From IMG/VR virus record IMGVR_UViG_3300025889_000929, positions 1-24,149 of that record: DNA of 24,149 bases. The stretch is one strand, 5' to 3'. Below, piece by piece: positions 1 to 5,227 of this stretch. The stretch comes from a virus. The notes under the pieces are model-generated. The model made no database searches, had not been told where the DNA came from, and was given only the letters and a program-made list of their open reading frames with translations. The position numbers were made by a program, and so were the translations under genes. Each line of letters opens with the position of its first letter. Within the stretch, counting starts at the first letter, position 1.

Positions 1-552
1 AAATGAACTCGCAATCGCCAAAGCATAACCAAGCACATCAGTAAATGAATTTGCCTCCGAATAACTCCAGTATAAAATTATTGGATTGTCGTGCTTTTCT
101 CCTTTACTCTCAATTCTTGTAAGAACATCATAAAAATTGTTCCCGTCTGGCTTTCCATATTTCCAATTGCCAAAATATCCACCATTAACAACACCTTGAG
201 AAATTAATTTTGCTCTGTCTGTCCTTGTAATATCATCATTACCAAATACATTCTTTGTAGTATTGCCAAGATTTATTATAGGGCAATTAGCTTTTACCTC
301 ATTCCAATTGGAATATCCTAATAATTTCCCATTTAGTAAAGTTTTGGATGATTTAGTTTTTTCATCAGCAACTATAATCAAATTGCCGACTTTATCTTTA
401 AACATCCCAAACCCAGTTGGGCTTTTTAAATTGTCTGTGCTTCCATTATAAAAAAGAGCCGATCCATTTATTTTTGCCGAAGAACTCGCAGTCGTAATAT
501 CATAACACACGTGCAATTCTTTCAATGCAGAAAAATGTTGGATATTATTCAT
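1..552 (-). CDS. Unknown late protein, C-terminus cut by window edge
   Basis: An open frame of 184 codons starts at ATG (552-550) and runs without a stop to the window edge, so the C-terminus is missing. It begins MNNIQHFSALKELHVCYDI and is rich in Asn, Gly, Ser and Thr, with many alternating hydrophobic residues, which suggests a beta-rich extracellular or virion protein. No signal peptide or membrane segment is visible. Its start lies 3 bp after the stop of the transglutaminase-like gene, so it is the next gene of the same minus-strand operon. I do not recognise the family. A structural (capsid or spike) role is only a guess from position among virion-type membrane proteins. The frame is convincing because it is long, uninterrupted and tightly spaced to its neighbour. 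Confidence 0.75.
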   Translation of the reverse strand, partial: MNNIQHFSALKELHVCYDITTASSSAKINGSALFYNGSTDNLKSPTGFGMFKDKVGNLIIVADEKTKSSKTLLNGKLLGYSNWNEVKANCPIINLGNTTKNVFGNDDITRTDRAKLISQGVVNGGYFGNWKYGKPDGNNFYDVLTRIESKGEKHDNPIILYWSYSEANSFTDVLGYALAIASSF

Positions 553-555
553 TTT

Positions 556-1395
556 TTAATACCTTTCAGGGTACTTGTAAACTTTATCCCCAGCAACAAC
601 TGTTGAATACAATTGTTTATGACCTTTTCCAGATTGATTTGGAACTAAAATCTCTTTTTCTTTTGCCTCAACAACTTTATCCACTACAATAGAATTATCT
701 TTTGGCATTAAGCCCAATTTTTGTAATAAATCTTGTCTAATATCAACATTTCCACTATTTGAATTAGAATTTGAGTGTTGATTCCCTATATTAATATTAA
801 TTTCAGGAATTGCTCTACTCCTATTATTACAGCCACATCTTTTTGGGCTATTACAAGCACAAGGTTTATCAGATAATGTTTTTAATTCTAACGATTCCAT
901 TGGAGTCCTATATCTTTTTTCTCTATTTGGAGTAACTGAATGATTAAATCCAGCACTTTTCATTGTTGGATCAAGCACAAGCCAATTATTTCCATCTTTT
1001 GCCTCAAGGACAATATGAGTAAATCTTAAATCAGACTTATCTTTCCAAGAAACAACTTTATATCTTGTCTTAATTCCATTAATTCTTAATAAACTTGAAA
1101 GTAATAAAACCATACTTTCGCAATCTTCACATTTTTTTTGCCCAGTAATTAAGAGCCAAGGCGACGTAATATGTTCCATCCCTTTTGGATCATCACAATA
1201 ACTTACCGTCTTCCAGACATAGTCAAAACAATTTTTGATAGTTTCTGACTTATTTTTCCCTCTTAATTCTTCAGCTTTTTTCTTTACAACTGGATTATCA
1301 GTTGCAATTTGATCTATTCTATAAATCTCTTGAATTATTTGGTCAATTAATCCATCGTGATTTTTAGATTTAATATTTCTTGAATTTGATTTCAT
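556..1395 (-). CDS. Transglutaminase-like cysteine protease-fold protein
   Basis: This 279-residue protein carries the Cys-His-Asp arrangement of the transglutaminase-like superfamily: Cys89 in KKCEDCESMVLLLSSLL, His127 in FTHIVLE and Asp142 in LVLDPTM. In this fold the Cys attacks a Gln or peptide carbonyl, so members act as cross-linkers, peptidases or amidases. After the catalytic domain comes a four-Cys cluster, CxC-x5-CxC (Cys179, 181, 187, 189), that could bind a metal, then an Asn/Ser-rich stretch (about 200-216) and a tail. No signal peptide or membrane anchor is seen. It lies in the minus-strand late-type operon and its ATG overlaps the stop of the membrane-protein gene upstream by one base. 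Virion maturation, cell-wall attack and cross-linking are all possible; the sequence does not decide. Confidence 0.8.
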   Translation of the reverse strand: MKSNSRNIKSKNHDGLIDQIIQEIYRIDQIATDNPVVKKKAEELRGKNKSETIKNCFDYVWKTVSYCDDPKGMEHITSPWLLITGQKKCEDCESMVLLLSSLLRINGIKTRYKVVSWKDKSDLRFTHIVLEAKDGNNWLVLDPTMKSAGFNHSVTPNREKRYRTPMESLELKTLSDKPCACNSPKRCGCNNRSRAIPEININIGNQHSNSNSNSGNVDIRQDLLQKLGLMPKDNSIVVDKVVEAKEKEILVPNQSGKGHKQLYSTVVAGDKVYKYPERY

Positions 1396-1607
1396 TAATT
1401 AGCAATTTTAGGTGGATTATTCGGAGCAGTTACAGTCGTTGCAAATGAATAAAGCCCACCAGTTGTTTGCATAATTCCTAAAACTGCCAACGTCTTCCAC
1501 CAACCATTTTTTTTCCAATTCTTAATTCCATAATGAGAAGCAACACCACCAATTCCAGTAGCAACTGTTGAATAAGCAATTTTTTGATTTTTTGTTAATT
1601 CAGTCAT
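1395..1607 (-). CDS. Small Gly-rich membrane protein
   Basis: A 70-residue protein with two hydrophobic stretches: a weak Gly/Ala-rich one (about 14-28, STVATGIGGVASHYG) and a stronger one (about 38-61), separated by a basic, Trp-rich hinge (KNWKKNGWWK). The short polar N-terminus and the basic hinge suggest a hairpin or a single membrane-spanning protein. AAGG lies 7 bases before its ATG. It sits between two other late genes, one base overlapping the transglutaminase-like gene and 4 bp from the gene upstream. I recognise no family. It fits the series of small membrane proteins here that may be virion membrane components; a holin is an alternative. Confidence 0.7.
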   Translation of the reverse strand: MTELTKNQKIAYSTVATGIGGVASHYGIKNWKKNGWWKTLAVLGIMQTTGGLYSFATTVTAPNNPPKIAN

Positions 1608-1611
1608 TTTC

Positions 1612-2241
1612 TTAACCTTTTAAAATTTTCGCAGAAGTATTTATTTGAGTTAAGGCATAAACTCCTAATCCTACAAATGCAGTAATTACTATTGCTTTTC
1701 CAGTCCAAGTTGGCAATCCAATTGCCGAAAATAAATTTGAATCTGGATCTTGACTTTTTGAACTATTTTTGTATTCATCTGGAATAGAGTTGTTTTTTAA
1801 ATACAATGAATTATTTGATGGTCTTAATATTCCGTCAAATTTTATAGTTCCATCTTTTGTATAATAATACAATTGATCCAAAACTCTTTTTGTCAATTTT
1901 GGATTAAATCCACTTCCTTGACTTACTTTATCTACAACATTACTTTGTTGCTCTTTAGTCAATTTGCTTAAATCATAAATAGGAATTTCTTTTTTTACTA
2001 CTAAATTTCCATAAGTATTTACAATCGATGCTACTTCTCGCCAATCGATTGATCCAGATACCCAATTCCAGATCCCATCATTCCAATTTAAAGCAGTAAC
2101 CAGATGAGCAATTGTTCTTTCGTAGTAAGAATTTGCAATTACTCCCCAAAAAAAAAGAGTTTGTTGCCAGAAATCTTGCTCCAAAGGAGGAACTACTTTG
2201 TCCGACAATCCCATTGAGATATTATTTGCATCTCTATACAT
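1612..2241 (-). CDS. Unknown protein with C-terminal membrane anchor and GLSDKVV motif
   Basis: A 209-residue protein. Residues 11-17 read GLSDKVV, a motif shared in near-identical form by the late proteins at 14795-15376 and 16894-19536. The body (about 20-170) is soluble and Trp/Tyr-rich, followed by an Asn/Ser-rich linker. Residues about 183-199 form one hydrophobic segment (AIVITAFVGLGVYALTQI) near the end, followed by a short basic tail: a tail-anchored layout. The start overlaps the stop of the upstream small protein by one base. No enzyme motif is visible. Probably a virion or host-membrane protein of the phage; family unknown. Confidence 0.75.
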   Translation of the reverse strand: MYRDANNISMGLSDKVVPPLEQDFWQQTLFFWGVIANSYYERTIAHLVTALNWNDGIWNWVSGSIDWREVASIVNTYGNLVVKKEIPIYDLSKLTKEQQSNVVDKVSQGSGFNPKLTKRVLDQLYYYTKDGTIKFDGILRPSNNSLYLKNNSIPDEYKNSSKSQDPDSNLFSAIGLPTWTGKAIVITAFVGLGVYALTQINTSAKILKG

Positions 2242-2432
2242 TATTTTCTTTTCTTTTTCATTTTCTTACCAGCTATAAAGCCACCAACACCAACACCAGC
2301 CAGTAATAACCAATTTTTCCAATCGCCACCAGCCATTGAATTTTGATTAAAAGTGCCTACATTTGAGTTTGGAGTTGGACCTCCAGAAGTGCTACTTGCA
2401 GGAGCATCGGACATTCCACCACAACAAGACAT
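2241..2432 (-). CDS. Small Cys- and Gly-rich membrane protein with basic tail
   Basis: A 63-residue protein in three parts: an N-terminal MSCCGGMSD with adjacent cysteines, a low-complexity Ser/Gly/Pro/Asn stretch (about 10-38), and a Gly-rich hydrophobic segment (about 41-55, WLLLAGVGVGGFIAG) followed at once by the basic tail KKMKKKRK. The adjacent cysteines near the N-terminus could be a lipidation or disulfide site, but there is no lipoprotein signal peptide. AAGGAAAT precedes the ATG and overlaps the end of the upstream gene. The shape (flexible head, single anchor, cytosolic or DNA-facing polybasic tail) resembles small membrane proteins of lipid-containing phages, but no homology can be claimed. 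Confidence 0.7.
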   Translation of the reverse strand: MSCCGGMSDAPASSTSGGPTPNSNVGTFNQNSMAGGDWKNWLLLAGVGVGGFIAGKKMKKKRK

Positions 2433-2434
2433 AA

Positions 2435-2587
2435 CTATTTCCTTTTAAATTTTTTTAATATATCTTTAGGTAATAATTTCCTTAATTGGTACTCCTCATT
2501 GCGTTTGCTTTTCAATAAAGGATCTTTGCCAATTTTTCTCATTGACATAAATTCCTTATCTGAATAACTAACTACTTCATTAAGCAT
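2435..2587 (-). CDS. Small basic protein, 50 aa
   Basis: Direct translation gives a 50-residue frame from ATG (2587-2585) to TAG (2437-2435), starting MLNEVVSYSDKEFMSMRKIG and ending in the Lys-rich stretch LLPKDILKKFKRK. Its stop lies 2 bp before the ATG of the next small membrane protein and its end carries that gene's AAGGAAAT ribosome site, which supports real translation. It is charged, with no membrane segment. Function unknown. Confidence 0.55.
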   Translation of the reverse strand: MLNEVVSYSDKEFMSMRKIGKDPLLKSKRNEEYQLRKLLPKDILKKFKRK

Positions 2588-2624
2588 AACAATACCTACT
2601 ATATAAGACACTCATTTTTAATTG

Positions 2625-2882
2625 TCATACTTCGGATTGCTCTAATTCGTTCAAAATATTGGGATTTATAAGAAGTGGACTAACTGAATTTTTTGAAAAT
2701 TTTAAAACAGAGTCGTAAAAAGATTTGAAATTTTTGCAGGAGAATCCAAGTTTTATATTTTTAGATCTTGCAGTCGAATAGATTAATTTTGATATTTGAT
2801 AAAGAGAAGAGTCTGGATTTCTTTCCCAGAGTAATTGAATTGCTTGAATTGTGATGATTTTTTTTTCGTGAAGTTTTTTCAT
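2625..2882 (-). CDS. Small basic protein beside the attP-like region
   Basis: An 85-residue frame from ATG at 2882. A longer version from TTG at 2921 is possible but would begin inside the promoter box at 2919-2926, so the ATG is preferred. The protein is basic and mostly helical in character (MKKLHEKKIITIQAIQLLWE at the start), with NPDSSLYQISKLIYSTA resembling the first helices of a winged or HTH domain. No Shine-Dalgarno is seen, as for other first genes of transcripts here. It lies directly beside the tRNA-like block and its promoter runs through the left arm repeats, so a role as a recombination directionality factor or local repressor is possible but unproven. Confidence 0.5.
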   Translation of the reverse strand: MKKLHEKKIITIQAIQLLWERNPDSSLYQISKLIYSTARSKNIKLGFSCKNFKSFYDSVLKFSKNSVSPLLINPNILNELEQSEV

Positions 2883-2883
2883 T

Positions 2884-2901
2884 GGTGCATTTTTGGTGCA
2901 T
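2884..2901 (+). repeat. Left paired GGTGCAT repeats (possible integrase arm site)
   Basis: GGTGCAT occurs at 2884-2890 and again at 2895-2901, separated by TTTT, giving an exact 11-bp period, about one helical turn. A near-identical pair lies at 3126-3143. The two pairs flank the tRNA-like block, as arm-type sites flank the core of an attP. The left pair also overlaps the leader of the 2625-2882 gene, so an operator is an alternative. Confidence 0.45.
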
Positions 2902-2918
2902 TGTAAAACAACAATGTA

Positions 2919-2950
2919 CAAATATACTACATTTACAAAGAAAAATCCAA
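2919..2950 (-). promoter_or_regulatory. Putative Bacteroidetes-type promoter for 2625-2882
   Basis: Read on the minus strand, TATATTTG (2926-2919) matches TAnnTTTG and TTG (2950-2948) lies 21 bases upstream, at the expected -33 place. The predicted start near 2913 leaves about 30 bases of leader before the ATG at 2882. The -33 element is weak (GTTG rather than TTTG), so confidence is moderate to low. Confidence 0.4.
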
Positions 2951-2953
2951 CAA

Positions 2954-2997
2954 CTACGGATCAGAAAGTTTGGTGTTCAAATCCTTTTGTGTGTACT
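2954..2997 (+). other. tRNA-Arg(ACG) 3'-half-like block, candidate attP core
   Basis: The block fits canonical tRNA spacing from the anticodon loop to the 3' end: CTACGGA (loop 32-38, anticodon ACG), TCAGA (39-43), AAGTT (variable loop), five bases, TTCAAAT (T-loop 54-60) closed by G53-C61, five plus seven bases, then discriminator A at 2995. No D-arm or 5' anticodon strand precedes it, so it is a half gene, as found at attP sites of phages that enter tRNA genes. The T-stem pairs badly (T52-C62 and T49-T65 mismatches, two G-T), so it may be a decayed or diverged copy. No integrase is encoded in the window. Confidence 0.5.
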
Positions 2998-3017
2998 AAA
3001 AATAACTTATTATTTTT
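2998..3017 (+). repeat. AT-only hairpin next to the tRNA-like block
   Basis: AAAAATAA (2998-3005) pairs perfectly with TTATTTTT (3010-3017) around the loop CTTA. It lies exactly at the end of the tRNA-like block. With no G-C pairs it would be a weak terminator at best; it could be the relic of a tRNA terminator or a recombination-site element. Confidence 0.3.
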
Positions 3018-3040
3018 CAGTTAGTTCATTGAAAATATTA

Positions 3041-3052
3041 TGTTTGCAAACA
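3041..3052. repeat. 12-bp perfect palindrome TGTTTGCAAACA
   Basis: TGTTTGCAAACA is a perfect 12-bp palindrome in gene-free DNA between the tRNA-like block and the right arm repeats. A dimeric repressor or recombination protein could bind it. Nothing else supports a specific role. Confidence 0.35.
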
Positions 3053-3125
3053 ATCGTGGGTAAATTGCTTCAATATAGTTAAAAGTATTATGAAGTGTTG
3101 TGAGGTGTAAGTGTTGAAAAAAAGT

Positions 3126-3143
3126 GGTGCGTTTTTAGTGCAT
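3126..3143 (+). repeat. Right paired GGTGCRT repeats (possible integrase arm site)
   Basis: GGTGCGT (3126-3132) and AGTGCAT (3137-3143) repeat with the same 11-bp period and the same T-run spacer as the left pair at 2884-2901. Just upstream, AAGTGTTG occurs twice (3093-3100 and 3109-3116) in a G/T-rich strand. Together they look like clustered protein-binding sites beside the attP-like core. Confidence 0.45.
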
Positions 3144-3273
3144 TTTTATTTAAAAATAAATTTTACTCCATTTTTATATGGAGCAACTCATCTAAATTAT
3201 TTAAAAAATAAGAGTTTGCCTTTATGTAGTTTTTGTTTTTCATTTTAATCACTAAAAATTGTTGAAAATTTAT

Positions 3274-3304
3274 TTTGATATATTGAAACTTTTTCATAGT
3301 TTTG
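3274..3304 (+). promoter_or_regulatory. Bacteroidetes-type promoter of the early/replication operon
   Basis: TTTG (3274-3277), 19 bases, then TAGTTTTG (3297-3304) match the Bacteroidetes consensus TTTG-N19-21-TAnnTTTG. The predicted start near 3310 gives a leader of about 90 bases to the ATG at 3400. The spacer holds TTGAAACTTTTT, an element also present in the promoter spacers at 6668-6699 and 13181-13213. Confidence 0.65.
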
Positions 3305-3319
3305 CAGTAAAATAATCTG

Positions 3320-3359
3320 AGTATTATAAAAAATATTAACACTTACTCTTTATAATACT
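3320..3359 (+). repeat. 11-bp inverted repeat in the early leader
   Basis: AGTATTATAAA (3320-3330) and TTTATAATACT (3349-3359) are perfect 11-bp inverted copies with an 18-bp spacer. They begin about 10 bases after the predicted transcription start, so they could be a two-site operator blocking the early promoter or an RNA hairpin in the leader. The downstream HTH protein (3400-3699) is an obvious candidate binder, but that is inference. Confidence 0.5.
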
Positions 3360-3399
3360 AAAGAATTACATATTTATTTCACAAAAATAGTCAAATGTT

Positions 3400-3699
3400 A
3401 TGGAAAATCAAAACTTTGAGAAAGAAGCATTAAGATATTTAGCCAATCAGGATAGAAAATTTAAACTAAAAACAAGTGAAATAGTTACTATTGAGGAGGC
3501 AAGTCAAATATTAAGGATTGATAAACCTAAAATTATTGATTTGATTAAGTATGGAGTTTTAAAAGCAGTAAACTCTACCAAAGGAGTTAAAATCTCCAGA
3601 AAGTCAATATCCGAATTTGCAGATCAACTATTTCATATTGATTTTCCAAATAATTTTAATGATTTAAGAATTACAAACATCTTCAAACCATTAAATTAA
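3400..3699 (+). CDS. Excisionase/MerR-like HTH DNA-binding protein
   Basis: A 99-residue protein whose middle (about 28-75) matches the helix-turn-helix pattern of excisionase-family and MerR-type N-terminal domains: TIEEASQILRIDKPKIIDLI, then a short wing with GVLKAV...GVKISRKSISEFADQL. In this family the first helix pair reads 'eva.lL.vs...v..li..G.l', and 'r.i..ed l..f' closes the domain, as here. It is the first gene of the early operon, about 90 bases after the promoter, and has no clear Shine-Dalgarno. Likely roles are control of the early promoter or direction of recombination at the neighbouring attP-like region. TAATG couples its stop to the next gene. Confidence 0.7.
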   Translation: MENQNFEKEALRYLANQDRKFKLKTSEIVTIEEASQILRIDKPKIIDLIKYGVLKAVNSTKGVKISRKSISEFADQLFHIDFPNNFNDLRITNIFKPLN

Positions 3700-3833
3700 T
3701 GAAAATTAAATATAAAAATATTTTAACATCTGAAATCATTGCAGTTGCAGGACTGAAATTTTTAGAAAATTATACTAAAATTATAATTGAATTAGAAAAA
3801 TTATTAATTAACCAACCAGAGAGGAAAAATTAA
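3699..3833 (+). CDS. Small protein, 44 aa, translationally coupled
   Basis: Direct translation finds a 44-residue frame (MKIKYKNILTSEIIAVAGLK at the start) whose ATG shares its A with the stop of the upstream gene and whose TAA shares its last A with the ATG of the next gene. Such TAATG junctions on both sides, plus AGAGAGGAAAAA just before the next ATG, support a real gene. It is amphipathic with a mildly hydrophobic middle. No family recognised. Confidence 0.6.
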   Translation: MKIKYKNILTSEIIAVAGLKFLENYTKIIIELEKLLINQPERKN

Positions 3834-4084
3834 TGGATAACAACCAAATTCTCCAAACACTTATTAATCAAACGATTGGATCTTTTGAACTTTTGCTTTT
3901 AGATTACGATTTTAAAGATTACATAAGTCAATATAAAAATTTAATTGTAAAATTAAGACAAGATCGACTTGCCAGACCTACCGATAAAAACATAGACTTA
4001 CAAATAAACCGATTGACAAGATTAATTGACATTTTAGAATATGCTCAAAAATTAAATGTTAAACCAAATATTAGCTTAAATTAA
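3833..4084 (+). CDS. Unknown small early protein
   Basis: An 83-residue, mostly helical protein with a hydrophobic LLLLDYDF stretch, a basic centre (KLRQDRLARP) and a closing helix. AGAGAGG lies 8 bases before the ATG. It is coupled to the upstream 44-residue gene by TAATG and 2 bp from the next gene. No recognised domain; a small DNA- or protein-binding accessory factor of the replication operon is the most that can be said. Confidence 0.65.
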   Translation: MDNNQILQTLINQTIGSFELLLLDYDFKDYISQYKNLIVKLRQDRLARPTDKNIDLQINRLTRLIDILEYAQKLNVKPNISLN

Positions 4085-4086
4085 AT

Positions 4087-4308
4087 ATGGATAAAATTAA
4101 AAGATTTAAGATAGGCACAATTGTATCAGTTACAATTGAATGTAGGGAAGTTGATAATAACAATTTAGTAAAACCTTATAGATATATATTAAAGGGCTAT
4201 AAAAAAGTTTATAATGACTTATGTGCTAAAATTACTATGCTTGACTTTAATGATGTTAAAACTAAATTTAATTATTTAGTTCCTGCTGACAAAATATATA
4301 AAATTTAA
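4087..4308 (+). CDS. Unknown small beta-rich early protein
   Basis: A 73-residue basic protein (pI clearly high from Lys/Arg count) with alternating hydrophobic residues (GTIVSVTIECREV, YRYILKGYKKVY, AKITMLDF, YLVPADKIYKI) that look like a small beta-barrel. It starts 2 bp after the previous stop and is followed by a 22-bp gap before the initiator gene. It does not match a family I know; a nucleic-acid-binding barrel is possible. Confidence 0.6.
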   Translation: MDKIKRFKIGTIVSVTIECREVDNNNLVKPYRYILKGYKKVYNDLCAKITMLDFNDVKTKFNYLVPADKIYKI

Positions 4309-4330
4309 TCAAAATATTCTGGGGGATCAC

Positions 4331-5227
4331 GTGGCTTATAATACTGCTGGACTTCTTTACTTTCCATTATCAATGAAATTTTGGAAAGACTCAAAAATAA
4401 TTACTCTCCGAAAAGAAATTAATGAGATAGCTCCACAAAGATATTTACAGATTTTAACTGAAATTTATGATAATGGATATTTTTTAGAATTTACTAAAGA
4501 AAATATTTATTCAATTTCTGACACTTACCATATTGAAGTGGATGAAATAAAAAAAATTGTTGAAAAATGTATTGAAGTTGGACTTTTTAATAAAGAGCTA
4601 TTTGAAAAATATAATATTCTTACAAGCAAATCTATTCAGAAAATATTTCTTGATGCTGGGAAATCCAGAATTAAAATTGAATTGATAAATGAATATTTAT
4701 TAATAAACTTTGCTGAAATCTATGAGTTTATTACAAGAGATAGGTTAAAAGTATATATTTATAGTTTTGATAAAACAAATTGCATTATTCTTTATAAGTC
4801 ATTAGAAATTAACGTGGATAAGTTGGCAACTATGACTTTTAAAGATTTAATAAACTACACTTCGTCCGACAAATTTAACACTCTGCCCGACATAGATGGC
4901 GAAAAGTCGGGCATTTTTGATAAAGGAAAGGAAAGGAAAGGAAAGGAAAGTAAAGGAAAGGAGAGTGTGGCGAAAAATCTTTCGCCTGACACACTCACTC
5001 ACAATTCTTTTTTTCAAAGATGGATCAAAGAAAAGTCAATTCATTTAAAAAAATTAACTCCAATATCAGAAGAACAAGAAAATATACTTTTAAATAGAGT
5101 GGATAAATATACTTTAGTCCAGATTGCCTCTGAATTAGATGATAAAATGGAAACTGGATATAAAGTGGGTAAACTTTACACAGTCTTAAATAAATTTACA
5201 GATCAATATTTAAAGGGTAGAAAATGA
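4331..5227 (+). CDS. DUF4373 (Lin1244/Lin1753)-like replication initiator
   Basis: The first 110 residues of this 298-residue protein match the Lin1244/Lin1753-like N-terminal domain: YFPLSMKFWKDSKIITLRKE, a middle with QRYLQILTEIYDNGY, and VEKCIEVGLF. Phage proteins with this domain act as replisome organisers or initiators. A Lys-rich linker (198-216, repeated KGKE units) joins a C-terminal helical domain. The start is GTG at 4331 because GGGGG lies 5 bases upstream. The linker DNA carries AAAGG repeats and two strong hairpins (4884-4996), so the origin may lie inside the gene, as in lambda O. The stop overlaps the DnaB start by 4 bp, the usual initiator-helicase pairing. Confidence 0.75.
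   Translation: MAYNTAGLLYFPLSMKFWKDSKIITLRKEINEIAPQRYLQILTEIYDNGYFLEFTKENIYSISDTYHIEVDEIKKIVEKCIEVGLFNKELFEKYNILTSKSIQKIFLDAGKSRIKIELINEYLLINFAEIYEFITRDRLKVYIYSFDKTNCIILYKSLEINVDKLATMTFKDLINYTSSDKFNTLPDIDGEKSGIFDKGKERKGKESKGKESVAKNLSPDTLTHNSFFQRWIKEKSIHLKKLTPISEEQENILLNRVDKYTLVQIASELDDKMETGYKVGKLYTVLNKFTDQYLKGRK
4884..4996 (+). repeat. AAAGG repeats between two strong hairpins, candidate origin
   Basis: Three elements lie in the linker of the initiator gene. TGCCCGAC (4884-4891) pairs with GTCGGGCA (4906-4913), followed by TTTTT. Then come eight near-perfect 5-bp AAAGG units (4922-4961; the sixth is AAAGT). Then GGCGAAA (4969-4975) pairs with TTTCGCC (4980-4986) around AATC, with GAGTGTG (4963-4969) and CACACTC (4990-4996) able to extend the stem. 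Strong stems are rare in this AT-rich gene. Origin, pausing site or slippage-prone linker are all possible. Confidence 0.5.

Noticed and set aside
263-451. Plus-strand frame of 62 codons
   Set aside because: It lies within the convincing minus-strand frame 1-552, has no ribosome site and looks like an antisense shadow.
2921-3020. A complete tRNA gene at the tRNA-like block
   Set aside because: No D-arm, no 5' acceptor and no 5' anticodon strand (the bases before CTACGGA cannot pair with TCAGA), and the T-stem is mismatched. Only the 3' half is present.
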